A DNA stretch of 11,857 nt from Verrucomicrobiota bacterium (GCA_003218935.1 QHPA01000069.1:1-11857); one strand, 5' to 3'. Counted from the stretch's first letter, positions 1 to 7,072 are shown. Numbers and translations: made by a program. Notes: a model not told the origin generated them from the letters alone.

Positions 1-106
1 GGCGACGAAGCTTGCGCCTAAATCCGACCACTAAACTTAATAGCACTGACAACACGACAGCTCCGAATCGCAACAACTGAACGGATTTTGTCGTGGACGA
101 GCTCAT
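1..106 (-). CDS. Possible N-terminus of a membrane-anchored protein, cut by the window edge
   Basis: On the minus strand an ATG at 106 opens a frame that stays open to base 1 (35 codons). It begins MSSSTTKSVQLLRFG, followed by a hydrophobic stretch of about 18 residues (roughly residues 11-28) and then a basic FRRKLRR segment. This is the pattern of an N-terminal signal anchor. The frame is also open upstream as far as a TGA at 191-193, but 106 is its only ATG; a GTG or TTG start slightly upstream is possible. I see no clear ribosome binding site and recognise no family. Only 35 residues are visible, so this could be a chance open frame. Confidence 0.3.
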   Translation of the reverse strand, partial: MSSSTTKSVQLLRFGAVVLSVLLSLVVGFRRKLRR

Positions 107-250
107 GTCGCCCAACGACCCAATATCAGCCACAGCCAAGTCAACCGTGCTAACGAATGCATAGGTAGCGATGAGTAATCGATGGTGAACTCAACGCGGC
201 GGCTCATGGCTGTTAGATGCAGAAGGGTTAGGCAAGGCTCTTCCGACTAA
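107..250. other. Non-coding gap between two minus-strand genes
   Basis: This gap of 144 bp follows the stop of the secreted orphan gene. It holds no convincing terminator. A weak imperfect stem pairs 167-175 with 203-211 (8 of 9 positions, 27-nt loop), and two GTTRRRY-like heptamers lie at 212-218 and 227-233. These resemble half of an integron attC site, but the opposite arm does not pair properly, so I do not call one. Confidence 0.3.
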
Positions 251-766
251 TCATGGTGTGGCCTGGGATAATCCCTCGAATGTTCCAATCCAAACTCGGC
301 ATTTGCTCCAATCAGCGGTTGCTTCCTTCATGCCGGGAGGCAAATACTGAACTACCAGTCCCATCCCGTTGGTGGGAGGCAATCCGCCTCCGCTTGTTAC
401 AGTGACAGTATTTTTCCCGCCTCCTTCGATTTCAAACTTTGTCCCAAGCCCGTAACGAAAAATCATCATAGGAGACATGGGAAAGTCCGACTTCGAGGCT
501 TCACGTTCAGGAGCAGCTGACCACGAGACGACTGCCGTTCCTGACGCTAGGACAAACCGATTGGTCGAGGGCACTACGTAAGCCCGACCTTCGATGGAGC
601 CCGGAAAGGTATTTGTCACTGTAAGTATAGCCATCAATTTCGTTTGGTTAGTGGGTGTGAATATGACCAGCGGTGCTGGCAACAGTCCGGCGTTCGTTTG
701 GGTGAGGCCCGAAGAGAGGGTTGGGCCAATACAGATAGTCCCGATCAATGATAGAATGAAGCGCAT
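251..766 (-). CDS. Small secreted protein of unknown family (171 aa)
   Basis: I do not recognise this protein. From the ATG at 766 it starts MRFILSLIGTICIGP, a typical signal peptide with likely cleavage around residues 20-26, so it is probably exported. The remainder is rich in T, V, S and G, with short alternating beta-like stretches, a GGG run near residues 115-128, and one cysteine (C156) in the mature part. The open frame extends further upstream to 835, but that extension encodes basic, non-signal residues and runs through one arm of the inverted repeat at 811-871, so 766 is the better start. No strong ribosome binding site is visible. Base composition is lower in GC than the genes to the right, which may mean recent acquisition. 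That it is a gene rests on the signal peptide, the 171-codon length and the lack of a better frame. Confidence 0.55.
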   Translation of the reverse strand: MRFILSLIGTICIGPTLSSGLTQTNAGLLPAPLVIFTPTNQTKLMAILTVTNTFPGSIEGRAYVVPSTNRFVLASGTAVVSWSAAPEREASKSDFPMSPMMIFRYGLGTKFEIEGGGKNTVTVTSGGGLPPTNGMGLVVQYLPPGMKEATADWSKCRVWIGTFEGLSQATP

Positions 767-810
767 AAGAATTTTGCCCAACGATCTCTGGTCCGATTCT
801 CTCCGAACTT

Positions 811-871
811 TAACCGCGAACCACGCGAAATACACGAAAAGAATCCGCGTATTCCGCGTGGTCCGCGGTCA
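811..871 (-). repeat. Long inverted repeat (27-pair hairpin), REP-like
   Basis: Arms 811-837 and 845-871 face each other around a 7-nt loop (838-844). There are 22 Watson-Crick pairs. All five imperfect positions are A on the left arm facing C on the right arm (812/870, 819/863, 828/854, 834/848, 837/845). In a minus-strand RNA these five become U-G wobbles, so the whole stem pairs only in that direction. The sequence is built from repeated CGCGAA-like units (accgcgaaccacgcgaaata in the left arm). From memory, such CGCGAA/ATACACG palindromes recur between genes in verrucomicrobial genomes, which suggests a dispersed repeat family. It lies about 45 nt upstream of the ATG at 766 and could sit in that gene's leader. 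There is no T-tract next to the minus-strand 3' end, so it is not an obvious terminator. Confidence 0.75.
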
Positions 872-1175
872 AAAAATCTGTCCTCCAAACTCAATACGCT
901 CTCACCGCCGAACAGGTTGTTATATGGCCCCATCAGCTGTCTCGGAGGGTGTCTTGGGTCTCGGGTCTGGCGTCTGGATCCGTTCTCCGGCCTCTGGTCT
1001 CTGTGGGAGGATCAGGGCTCGACGGAGTCTCGCCCCACCGTCAGAGGGGGGAATATTCAAGACGAGTGGTCGGCGAGCCGCCGGCCATCGCACGCGAGCC
1101 GCGCGCTTTCTCCCGATACGCATGAGATGCTTGAAGGCTTGTTTGCCTCGGTGAATTGCGCTAAGCATTTCGTCC
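872..1175. other. Intergenic region upstream of the deacetylase gene
   Basis: About 300 bp separate the inverted repeat from the deacetylase start. Open frames here on both strands are short, of odd composition (Arg/Pro-rich) and lack a plausible family. I see a GTCT-rich stretch at 951-1005 and a GC-rich tail, but no convincing sigma-70 promoter; the best -35-like hexamer, TTGAAG at 1131-1136, has no acceptable -10 at proper spacing. The promoter of the deacetylase operon should lie in this interval. Confidence 0.5.
951..1005. repeat. Low-complexity GTCT/TCTGG-rich tract
   Basis: Short irregular repeats of the form GTCTYGG/GTCTGG follow one another in this stretch (for example gggtctcgggtctggcgtct), with a similar cctctggtctctg run at its end. 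The units are imperfect and not evenly spaced, so this is a degenerate simple repeat and not a clean tandem array. No coding or regulatory role can be read from it. Confidence 0.35.
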
Positions 1176-2714
1176 ATGAAATCCTTCCCCGGACAAATGC
1201 TGGTCTGCTCGCTTTTATTTGCTCTAACCTCGCTCCACTCAATCGCCGCCGCCGAAAAATCCACCGTCCATGTCATTTTGTGGTTCGACACGGAGGATTA
1301 TCTTTTGCCCGCCGACGACGACGCGACGAAGCGTCTGGCCGAAATGCTCACGCACCGCGGCATTCGCGCGACGTTCAAGCTGGTCGGTGAAAAGGCCCGA
1401 GTGCTCGAACGGCGCGGTCGCCGCGATGTCATTGCCGCGCTCAAAAAACACGACATCGGCTACCACGCCAACTTTCATTCAGTCCATCCCGCGCCCTCGG
1501 AATATCTCGCGGACTGCGGTTTGCTGGACGGCATCGCCGAGTTCGCGCGACGCGAGGGTGGGGGAGCAGCGGACGTGCGCAGGATTCTCGGGGTCAAAAC
1601 GCTCGCGTGCTACGGCCAGCCCGGATCTTCCTGGGCGTCGCAGACCATCGCCGCGCTGAAGGAAATCGGCGTCGCGCCGCACGGTGTCCCCTGCTACGTG
1701 GACGAAGGAACGCACATTGGTTTGAACGAACAGCCGTTCTGGTATGAGAATGCGCTCGTCGTCTATCACATGGGACAAAACTATACGCGGATGGATTTGC
1801 ACGACCCGGCGGCAGTCGAGCCGGCAAAGCAAAAAGTTTCGGCCATCGCCGACCGGCTGCGCGGACAGGGCGGCGGACTCATCAGCATCTTCTATCATCC
1901 GTGCGAATGGGTGCACAAAGAGTTCTGGGACGGCGTGAATTTTCGGCGCGGCGCGAATCCACCACGCGAGCAATGGAAACCGCCGCCGCAGCGTCCGGCC
2001 GAGGAAACCGAAGCGGCATTCAAACGATTTGCGGAATACATCGATCACATTCGCTCAATCTCGGGCGTTCGGTTTGTGACCGCGAGCGATCTGCCCGGCT
2101 TGTATCCGGACCCGACGCGATCCGAGGGAGCCAGTGAAGCGGACCTGAACCAAATCGCCGTTCGACTGACGGAGGGCAAAATCAGCGGCGTTGATTTTCA
2201 AGTCATTGGCGACCGCGCGTATTCGGTTGCCGATCAGTTTGAATTGCTGGTCCGGGCGGTGGGTGAATTGGTCGAAGGAAGAAAGCCGCGCTTTCCGTTG
2301 CAAGCAATCGGGCTTTTGGGGCCGGACGCGCCGCCGGCTTTGACATCAGAGGCGACGCACCTCGACTGGTTCGCCTTTCGAGACGCCACGCGCGACGTGC
2401 TCGATTTTGTGAAAACTCAACAGCGGATACCGTCGCGTGTATTTATCGGCGCGGATGCTGTGCCTCCGGCCGACTTTCTCGTGTCACTTGCCTCCGCATA
2501 TGATTACCACCGCACGAACGGCAAGCTTCCACTGGAGGGAGGCGCGACTCCGGGAAAGAATCTGGAACTGGTGCCGGCACGCCGCGTAGCGAAAGACACG
2601 CCCGACCTGTTCGGCGGTTGGATCATTCACAAGGAAGGTTTCCGCGCGCCGAAGATTCTGGAGATTGCGCGCCTGCAAGCTTGGACGCTGAAGCCGGCCA
2701 TACGCGGGAGATGA
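1176..2714 (+). CDS. Secreted polysaccharide-deacetylase-like (NodB-fold) protein with an extra C-terminal region
   Basis: The 512-residue product starts with a signal peptide (about residues 1-26, ending SIAAAEKS). The next 280 residues look like a carbohydrate-esterase-4/NodB barrel. Motif 1 is FDTEDY (37-42), close to the DxEDY version of the TFDDG motif, giving a likely base D38 and metal ligand D41. ATFKLVG (65-71) matches the strand after it. H97-A-N-F-H101 is in place of the H-S/T-x-x-H metal motif, and FYHPCEW (239-245) resembles the late HPxE motif with H241. The family removes N-acetyl groups from glycans using a bound metal; the substrate here is unknown. Residues 320-512 are extra to the barrel and contain motifs of the kind helix, then R/G-K/I-x-P (around 366-376, 411-423, 440-453) that faintly recall pseudomurein-binding repeats. 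The start at 1176 is uncertain: ATG 1197 (M8) also gives a signal peptide, and neither has a clear ribosome binding site. It is followed after 28 bp by the Nramp-like gene, probably one operon. Confidence 0.75.
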   Translation: MKSFPGQMLVCSLLFALTSLHSIAAAEKSTVHVILWFDTEDYLLPADDDATKRLAEMLTHRGIRATFKLVGEKARVLERRGRRDVIAALKKHDIGYHANFHSVHPAPSEYLADCGLLDGIAEFARREGGGAADVRRILGVKTLACYGQPGSSWASQTIAALKEIGVAPHGVPCYVDEGTHIGLNEQPFWYENALVVYHMGQNYTRMDLHDPAAVEPAKQKVSAIADRLRGQGGGLISIFYHPCEWVHKEFWDGVNFRRGANPPREQWKPPPQRPAEETEAAFKRFAEYIDHIRSISGVRFVTASDLPGLYPDPTRSEGASEADLNQIAVRLTEGKISGVDFQVIGDRAYSVADQFELLVRAVGELVEGRKPRFPLQAIGLLGPDAPPALTSEATHLDWFAFRDATRDVLDFVKTQQRIPSRVFIGADAVPPADFLVSLASAYDYHRTNGKLPLEGGATPGKNLELVPARRVAKDTPDLFGGWIIHKEGFRAPKILEIARLQAWTLKPAIRGR

Positions 2715-2742
2715 ACGTCTCGACATTTGCGCGCAAGTTGCC

Positions 2743-4299
2743 ATGATGAGTCCGGACCTTGACGCCGACCGCGGCAAGAGCGTGCTGCCGCTCCCGTTGG
2801 CACTGCAATCGCGCAATCCGCTGGCGTGGTTGACGATTTTCGGACCGGGCGCAGTCATTGCGTCGCTGACCATCGGCTCCGGCGAACTCATCTTCTCGTC
2901 GCGCGGCGGCGCGCTGTTCGGTTACCGACTGCTCTGGTTTTTCCTGTTCATCCTCTTATTGAAATGGGTGCTGGTCTTCGTGACGGCGCGGCATATGGTG
3001 TTGACCGGCGCGCATCCGTTCCAGCGCTGGATGCAACTACCCGGTCCAGGCGGCTGGTTTCCGCTGGTGTTCCTTGTGCTCGCGCTGGTTTGCTTTCCAA
3101 TCTGGGTGAGTTTCCATTCCGGCACGATCGGCACGCTCCTTTCGTGGCTGACGGGAACAGAAAGGTCATTGCACGGCGGCGCGCATTTTGTCTGGGGAAT
3201 GGTCGTTCTCGGCGTCGTCCTGGCGCTGGTCTTCAGCGGTGGTTACGCGGCATTGGAACGCGTTCAACTGGTCATCGTGATTTTAATGCTGCTGTGCGTG
3301 GCCGTCTCGCTGACGGTCGTGAAGCCGGATTGGCTTGAGTTTCTGAGAGGGTTTGTCCTGCCTCGATCGCTGGTCTATCCGGACTGGGCTGCTTCACTGC
3401 CGGAACTCGTGGCCCGTCCGGTCTGGGTCGAAGCCATCACTTACGTGGGCGTCATCGGCGGCTCCGGCTACGATTACCTGGCTTATGTGTCCTATTTACG
3501 CGACAAGCGTTGGGGCCAGGCCGGTCGCGCGGCTGCCACGACAGCGGAGCTGGAAGCGATAGCGGACGACGCGGCCCACATCAATCGCCGCTGGCTTCGA
3601 GCGGTTGCGGTGGATTCGGTGCTCAGTTTTCTGGCGGTGCTGATTTTCAGCGGCGTTTTCGTGGCGTGCGGCACGGTCATTCTCGGACCACAGCACAAAA
3701 TTCCCGGCGGCAGCAATCTCCTCGCGCTCCAGGCTGAGTTCGTCACCCCGATTTATCCGTGGTTGAGATACGTCTATTTCGTCGGCGCGTTTCTCACAAT
3801 TTTCGGGACGCTTTACGGCACCATCGAAGTCGCACCGACGGTGTTGCGTGAAGTGGTCCTTGCCATCGATGCGAGTTATGCAACGAAGCACGCGAAAAAG
3901 TTGCGGTTCATCGCGGTGAGTTGGGCAAGCTTCGGCGGGTTGGTTGTGCTGGTGTGGACATTGATCTGCCACCTGATCAGCGGCGCGGACAATCCACCGG
4001 GGCTGATTGCCATGCTCACTCCGGCCAACCTTTTCACGGGAGTGCTGGCGTGCGGACTTATCTGTCTGCTCGCGGCGTGGACCGATTGGAAGTTCCTGCC
4101 GCGCGGTCTCAAGGCAGGAAATCCATTGACAATGCTCAACGCCCTGGCTGCTCTCATCTTTCTTGCGCTCGGCATCAAAGGTTATTGGGACCACAGCGGC
4201 TGGGCGGCGTTTTTGATGCTGGCGGCAACGCTGGCGTTGGGATGGGTTGGCGCGTGGGCGGGAAGGGTATTCCTGAACAGCGGCCGATCTACTGGCTAA
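2743..4299 (+). CDS. Nramp-superfamily membrane transporter lacking the canonical metal-site motifs
   Basis: A 518-residue polytopic membrane protein with about 11-12 hydrophobic segments by eye (first at about 31-52, last at about 487-508). The N-terminal FGPGAVIASLTIGSGELI (33-50) aligns with the first helix of Nramp Mn/Fe transporters (GPG...DPGN), but the DPGN metal motif reads T43-I-G-S46. The sixth-helix MPH-type motif is replaced by GVIGGSGYDY (236-245). The fold is therefore probably the LeuT-like fold of Nramp, while the D, N, M and H that hold Mn2+/Fe2+ are missing, so the substrate may not be a transition metal. A charged loop (253-284, with a run of Glu/Asp/Ala) follows helix 6. 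ATGs at 2743 and 2746 are both possible starts, with only weak ribosome-binding sequence. The gene follows the deacetylase closely and ends 4 bp from the stop of the convergent permease. It has diverged from known Nramp clades, so the family call is firmer than any substrate. Confidence 0.75.
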   Translation: MMSPDLDADRGKSVLPLPLALQSRNPLAWLTIFGPGAVIASLTIGSGELIFSSRGGALFGYRLLWFFLFILLLKWVLVFVTARHMVLTGAHPFQRWMQLPGPGGWFPLVFLVLALVCFPIWVSFHSGTIGTLLSWLTGTERSLHGGAHFVWGMVVLGVVLALVFSGGYAALERVQLVIVILMLLCVAVSLTVVKPDWLEFLRGFVLPRSLVYPDWAASLPELVARPVWVEAITYVGVIGGSGYDYLAYVSYLRDKRWGQAGRAAATTAELEAIADDAAHINRRWLRAVAVDSVLSFLAVLIFSGVFVACGTVILGPQHKIPGGSNLLALQAEFVTPIYPWLRYVYFVGAFLTIFGTLYGTIEVAPTVLREVVLAIDASYATKHAKKLRFIAVSWASFGGLVVLVWTLICHLISGADNPPGLIAMLTPANLFTGVLACGLICLLAAWTDWKFLPRGLKAGNPLTMLNALAALIFLALGIKGYWDHSGWAAFLMLAATLALGWVGAWAGRVFLNSGRSTG

Positions 4300-4303
4300 C
4301 CGT

Positions 4304-5800
4304 TTACGAAGCCCTGCGCGCCTTGCGCCGATAAAAGAAGTAAAGGGGCGTGCCCATCAGCACGAGAAACGCTCCGAACGCGGAGTTGATGATCGCCGGT
4401 TTGCCCGCTGCGACTGCGGCCCGGTAACCGGCGACATCGTTGTAAATGGTGAAGGCAAGGTAAAGCGCAGCGAACATGATGAAGAGCGCCGGAACGACCG
4501 GATAGCCGGGGACCCGATACGGACGCGGAGAGTCCGGCTGCGTTCGGCGCAACACGAACACACCCCACGCGCTCGCTGCGTAAAAAATCCAGCTCACGAA
4601 CACCAGCGTGTCCGTCAGCGTGTCGAACGTGCCGCTGAACAGGAGCAGCACGCCCCAAACTCCCTGCGCGATCAGCGACGCTGTGGGGGTGCGAAACCGC
4701 GGATGTGCGACGCCAAGCGATGCCGGGAAAACGTTGCGCCGAGCCATCGAAAAATAAACGCGGGGACTGGCCAGGATGGTCGCATTGGCGGCGCCCAGGG
4801 TTGACATCATCACCGCCACAGCGATCCATCGTCCGCCGCCGTGAAAGCATCGTTCAGCCACGTCGGCGGCGACCAGTTTGCTGCCGGCCACTTCGTCGAT
4901 AGGCAGAACGAAGACGTAGGCCACGTTCATCAACAGATAAAGCACGGTGACGATGGCCATGCCGAGAAGCAAGCTGCGCGGAATATTACGCTGCGGGTCT
5001 TTCACTTCACCGGCGATGTAGGTCACTTTGCTCCAACCGTCGTAAGCCCAGAATGCACCCTGCAACGCGGCGGCGAACGAGGCCCACAGCGCCAGGCCCT
5101 CGCGATGAACGGAATGGCTGTTGGCGATGAGGTTCCCCAATTTTCCGCCGGTCGGCAGGAGAAAAGCGCCCAGAACCAGGAGAACCATGGCCGTGACCTT
5201 CGCCGCGGTGAAAATGTTCTGCACCGCGCCGCCGAGTTTGACGCCGACGCAGTTGATCGCCGTCAGCACGATAATCAGCAGCGCGGCGAGCCCTTTGATG
5301 CCGATTTCCTTGAACGGCGTGATATCGCCGATGAAGGGCAGATGAATGGTGAAAGCGGCGATGGGACCGGAAAACTCCGGTAGTGTCACGAACTCCGTGG
5401 CGTATTCGGCGAAGACGTAGGCGACGGCGGTGACGGACGCGGTTTGTATCACTACGAAAGAAGCCCAACCGTAGAGGTAAGCGACGAACGGGCCGTAGAT
5501 GCGCTCGAAATAGACATATTGCCCGCCGGTTTCGGGAATCAGCGCGGCAATCTCGGCGTTGGTCAGCGCGCCGAACAGCGTGAGCACTCCCGCCACGAGC
5601 CAGACGAGAAGCAACAATTCCGGCGAACCAACTTCGCTGGCCATAACGCCCGGCTTGCGAAAGATGCCGGAGCCAATCACCCCGCCAACGACAATCATGG
5701 TCGTGGTGAACAGGCTCAGAGAAGGGACCAGCCCGTCGCCGGCCGGCGGAACCCAACGCTCGTGTTTCGACCCTGAGGGCTCAGTCGAGGCAGTGTCCAT
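4304..5800 (-). CDS. APC-superfamily amino-acid permease
   Basis: A 498-residue integral membrane protein with about 12 transmembrane helices, the usual size for the amino acid-polyamine-organocation superfamily. The first helix carries the hallmark GSGIF (43-47) preceded by VGGVI. PETGGQYVYFERIYG (89-103) matches the conserved segment between helices 2 and 3. WAYDGW (251-256) is the helix-6 substrate-gate motif, followed by the signature EVKDPQRNIPRS (265-276). The pattern is closest to the LAT/SteT-like branch (exchange or uptake of neutral amino acids); the substrate cannot be told from sequence alone. ATG 5800 is preferred; a TTG at 5812 would add four residues. No strong ribosome binding site is visible at either. 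It starts 21 bp after the stop of the Ldh2-type dehydrogenase on the same strand, so the two are likely co-transcribed, with this gene second. Its stop is only 4 bp from the convergent Nramp-like gene. Confidence 0.88.
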   Translation of the reverse strand: MDTASTEPSGSKHERWVPPAGDGLVPSLSLFTTTMIVVGGVIGSGIFRKPGVMASEVGSPELLLLVWLVAGVLTLFGALTNAEIAALIPETGGQYVYFERIYGPFVAYLYGWASFVVIQTASVTAVAYVFAEYATEFVTLPEFSGPIAAFTIHLPFIGDITPFKEIGIKGLAALLIIVLTAINCVGVKLGGAVQNIFTAAKVTAMVLLVLGAFLLPTGGKLGNLIANSHSVHREGLALWASFAAALQGAFWAYDGWSKVTYIAGEVKDPQRNIPRSLLLGMAIVTVLYLLMNVAYVFVLPIDEVAGSKLVAADVAERCFHGGGRWIAVAVMMSTLGAANATILASPRVYFSMARRNVFPASLGVAHPRFRTPTASLIAQGVWGVLLLFSGTFDTLTDTLVFVSWIFYAASAWGVFVLRRTQPDSPRPYRVPGYPVVPALFIMFAALYLAFTIYNDVAGYRAAVAAGKPAIINSAFGAFLVLMGTPLYFFYRRKARRAS

Positions 5801-5821
5801 GGCCGGAAGCAAAAACAGGGT

Positions 5822-6877
5822 TCACCGCAAAAACCGATCGAAATCGAGATTCAAATCTTCCGCGAGGCCGCGCAGACTGGCAGCAACATCTTCCGGCAAA
5901 TCAATGCCTTCGATGAGCGCTTTCTCGCGCCGTTCCCATTCCATTTCGCCCGGCAGATAAATCCGATCCGCGCCGTCGGCTTTTTCTGAAGCGCGGATTT
6001 CGCGAATCATCTGGTCCATTCGTTGCTTGAACTGTTCGACCGGCCTGAAGGACGCAATGTTGATGGCGATGAACGCCGCGCCGTGGCCGGTCGGCTTCGA
6101 CGCGTCGGAAAAGGTCCAGCTCAACACCTGCCTGCGAATCGCTGCGCCCGTCAGTATGGCGGAGAGCACTTCGATCATGAACGCAATGCCGTATCCTTTG
6201 TAGCCCCCGAGTGGTGTCAGCGATGCCGCGTGCGAAAAGAGGGTCGGATCGGTCGTGGGCTTTGCGTTGGCGTCCAGCAGCCACTGTCCGGGAATGGTTT
6301 TGCCGAGCGCGGCGGCGGCGAAAACTTTTCCGCCCGCCACGGTGCTCGTCGCCATATCGAGGAGAATCGGTTTCTCATTTCCCGCGGGTGCGGCGAAGCC
6401 GAATGGATTGCGGCCCATGACGGAGCCGCGCGCGCCCGGCGCGTTGACGGTCGGAATGTCATTGGCCATCGAAAAGCCAATCATGTTCTTCTCAATGGCC
6501 ATCGCTGCGTAATATCCCGCCGCGCCGTAGTGACAGTTGTTGCGCAAGCCGGCGAAGGCGATGCCCGCCGTCGCGGCTTTGGCCATCGCCAGGTTCATCG
6601 CGAACACGGAGGAAACCATGCCCAGTGAGGAGTCGCCGTCCACCATCGCCCAGGCGGGGCCTTCCGACGCAACCTTCGGCACGCCTTTTTTCTTCAAACC
6701 ACCGCCGCGGAGCCGCCGGATGTAGGCGCGCAGAGCCTTCGTTCCATGGGTGAACGTGCCCCAGGTATCAGTGGTGACCAGCACGTCCGCCGCCGTGCGC
6801 GCGTCCGGTTCGCCGACACCGACTTGAGTCAACGCTTGGACGCAAAAAGCGTGGAGATTTTGGGCGGAGACTTTCAT
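5822..6877 (-). CDS. Ldh2-family NAD(P)-dependent oxidoreductase (malate/lactate/imino-acid type)
   Basis: A 351-residue cytoplasmic enzyme of the usual family length. The family reduces 2-oxo acids or cyclic imino acids, or oxidises the matching hydroxy acids, with NAD(P)H; members include malate, L-lactate, sulfolactate and ureidoglycolate dehydrogenases and delta1-piperideine/pyrroline-2-carboxylate reductases. Family landmarks present: THGTKALRAY (43-52) with the likely catalytic H44, GMVSS...AM (86-94), NNCHYGAAGYYA (113-124), GRNPFGFAAPAG (155-166), DMATSTVAGGKV (174-185), PTTDP (207-211), LGGYKGYGIAFMIEVL (223-238) and GHGAAFIAIN (264-273). T43 replaces the more usual Ser before the His. 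The start at 6877 is chosen because the domain begins there; the frame extends to 7342 but that stretch is antisense to the FKBP gene. The amino-acid permease directly downstream favours an amino- or imino-acid related substrate; that is inference. It is divergent from the FKBP gene. Confidence 0.87.
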   Translation of the reverse strand: MKVSAQNLHAFCVQALTQVGVGEPDARTAADVLVTTDTWGTFTHGTKALRAYIRRLRGGGLKKKGVPKVASEGPAWAMVDGDSSLGMVSSVFAMNLAMAKAATAGIAFAGLRNNCHYGAAGYYAAMAIEKNMIGFSMANDIPTVNAPGARGSVMGRNPFGFAAPAGNEKPILLDMATSTVAGGKVFAAAALGKTIPGQWLLDANAKPTTDPTLFSHAASLTPLGGYKGYGIAFMIEVLSAILTGAAIRRQVLSWTFSDASKPTGHGAAFIAINIASFRPVEQFKQRMDQMIREIRASEKADGADRIYLPGEMEWERREKALIEGIDLPEDVAASLRGLAEDLNLDFDRFLR

Positions 6878-6910
6878 TGAAGGTTCGGTTGATTGTCGGT
6901 GACAAGGCAG

Positions 6911-6940
6911 ATTTGAACCATTTGTCGGCCGAAGAGTCAA
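6911..6940 (-). promoter_or_regulatory. Candidate sigma-70-type promoter for the dehydrogenase-permease operon
   Basis: Read on the minus strand, TTGACT (6940-6935) matches the -35 box in 5 of 6 positions. TCAAAT (6916-6911) lies 18 bp further on and matches the -10 box in 4 of 6. Transcription would start near 6904, giving a leader of about 27 nt before the ATG at 6877. It lies in the 195-bp gap between the divergent genes. A pattern match only. Confidence 0.33.
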
Positions 6941-7018
6941 TGAAAGCGGTAACACGGCACCGATAGATGCGAGTTCGGCGGCGGTACCGGCCCGGGAACA
7001 TAAGCGCGTATTATTGCA

Positions 7019-7048
7019 TTGAAAATCCGGCGCTTTGCCCTGAATAAT
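7019..7048 (+). promoter_or_regulatory. Candidate sigma-70-type promoter for the FKBP gene
   Basis: TTGAAA (7019-7024) matches the -35 box in 5 of 6 positions. AATAAT (7043-7048) matches the -10 box in 5 of 6, with an 18-bp spacer. Transcription would start near 7055, about 18 nt before the ATG at 7073, just enough to include the AAAGG at 7061-7065. This would exclude the upstream TTG at 7019 as a start. A pattern match only. Confidence 0.4.
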
Positions 7049-7060
7049 CTCCCGATGACG

Positions 7061-7065
7061 AAAGG
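7061..7065 (+). promoter_or_regulatory. Ribosome binding site fixing the FKBP start
   Basis: AAAGG ends 7 nt before the ATG at 7073, which is the ATG that leads straight into a signal peptide. Upstream in-frame starts (TTG 7019, ATG 7055) have no comparable site and would place charged residues ahead of the signal peptide. Confidence 0.5.
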
Positions 7066-7072
7066 CACGAAA

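Noticed and set aside
148..233. Possible integron attC site (GTTAGATGC at 212-220, GTTAGGC at 227-233, TGCTAAC at 148-154)
   Set aside because: GTTRRRY heptamers are common by chance. The inner arms pair only as AGCGATGAG/CTCATGGCT with an uneven 12-nt offset from the outer arms, which does not fit attC symmetry. No integrase is visible, and no matching second site was found on the far side of the orphan gene; GTTATAT at 919-925 lacks a partner.
594..1390. Overlapping plus-strand open frames across 594-1390
   Set aside because: They cross the inverted repeat and the low-complexity tract, have Arg/Ser-rich composition, and overlap the signal peptide and start of the deacetylase in another frame.
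3496..4194. Open frame of 232 codons on the minus strand opposite the Nramp-like gene
   Set aside because: It is the shadow of a transmembrane protein; its translation is His/Arg/Gln-rich with no family signature.
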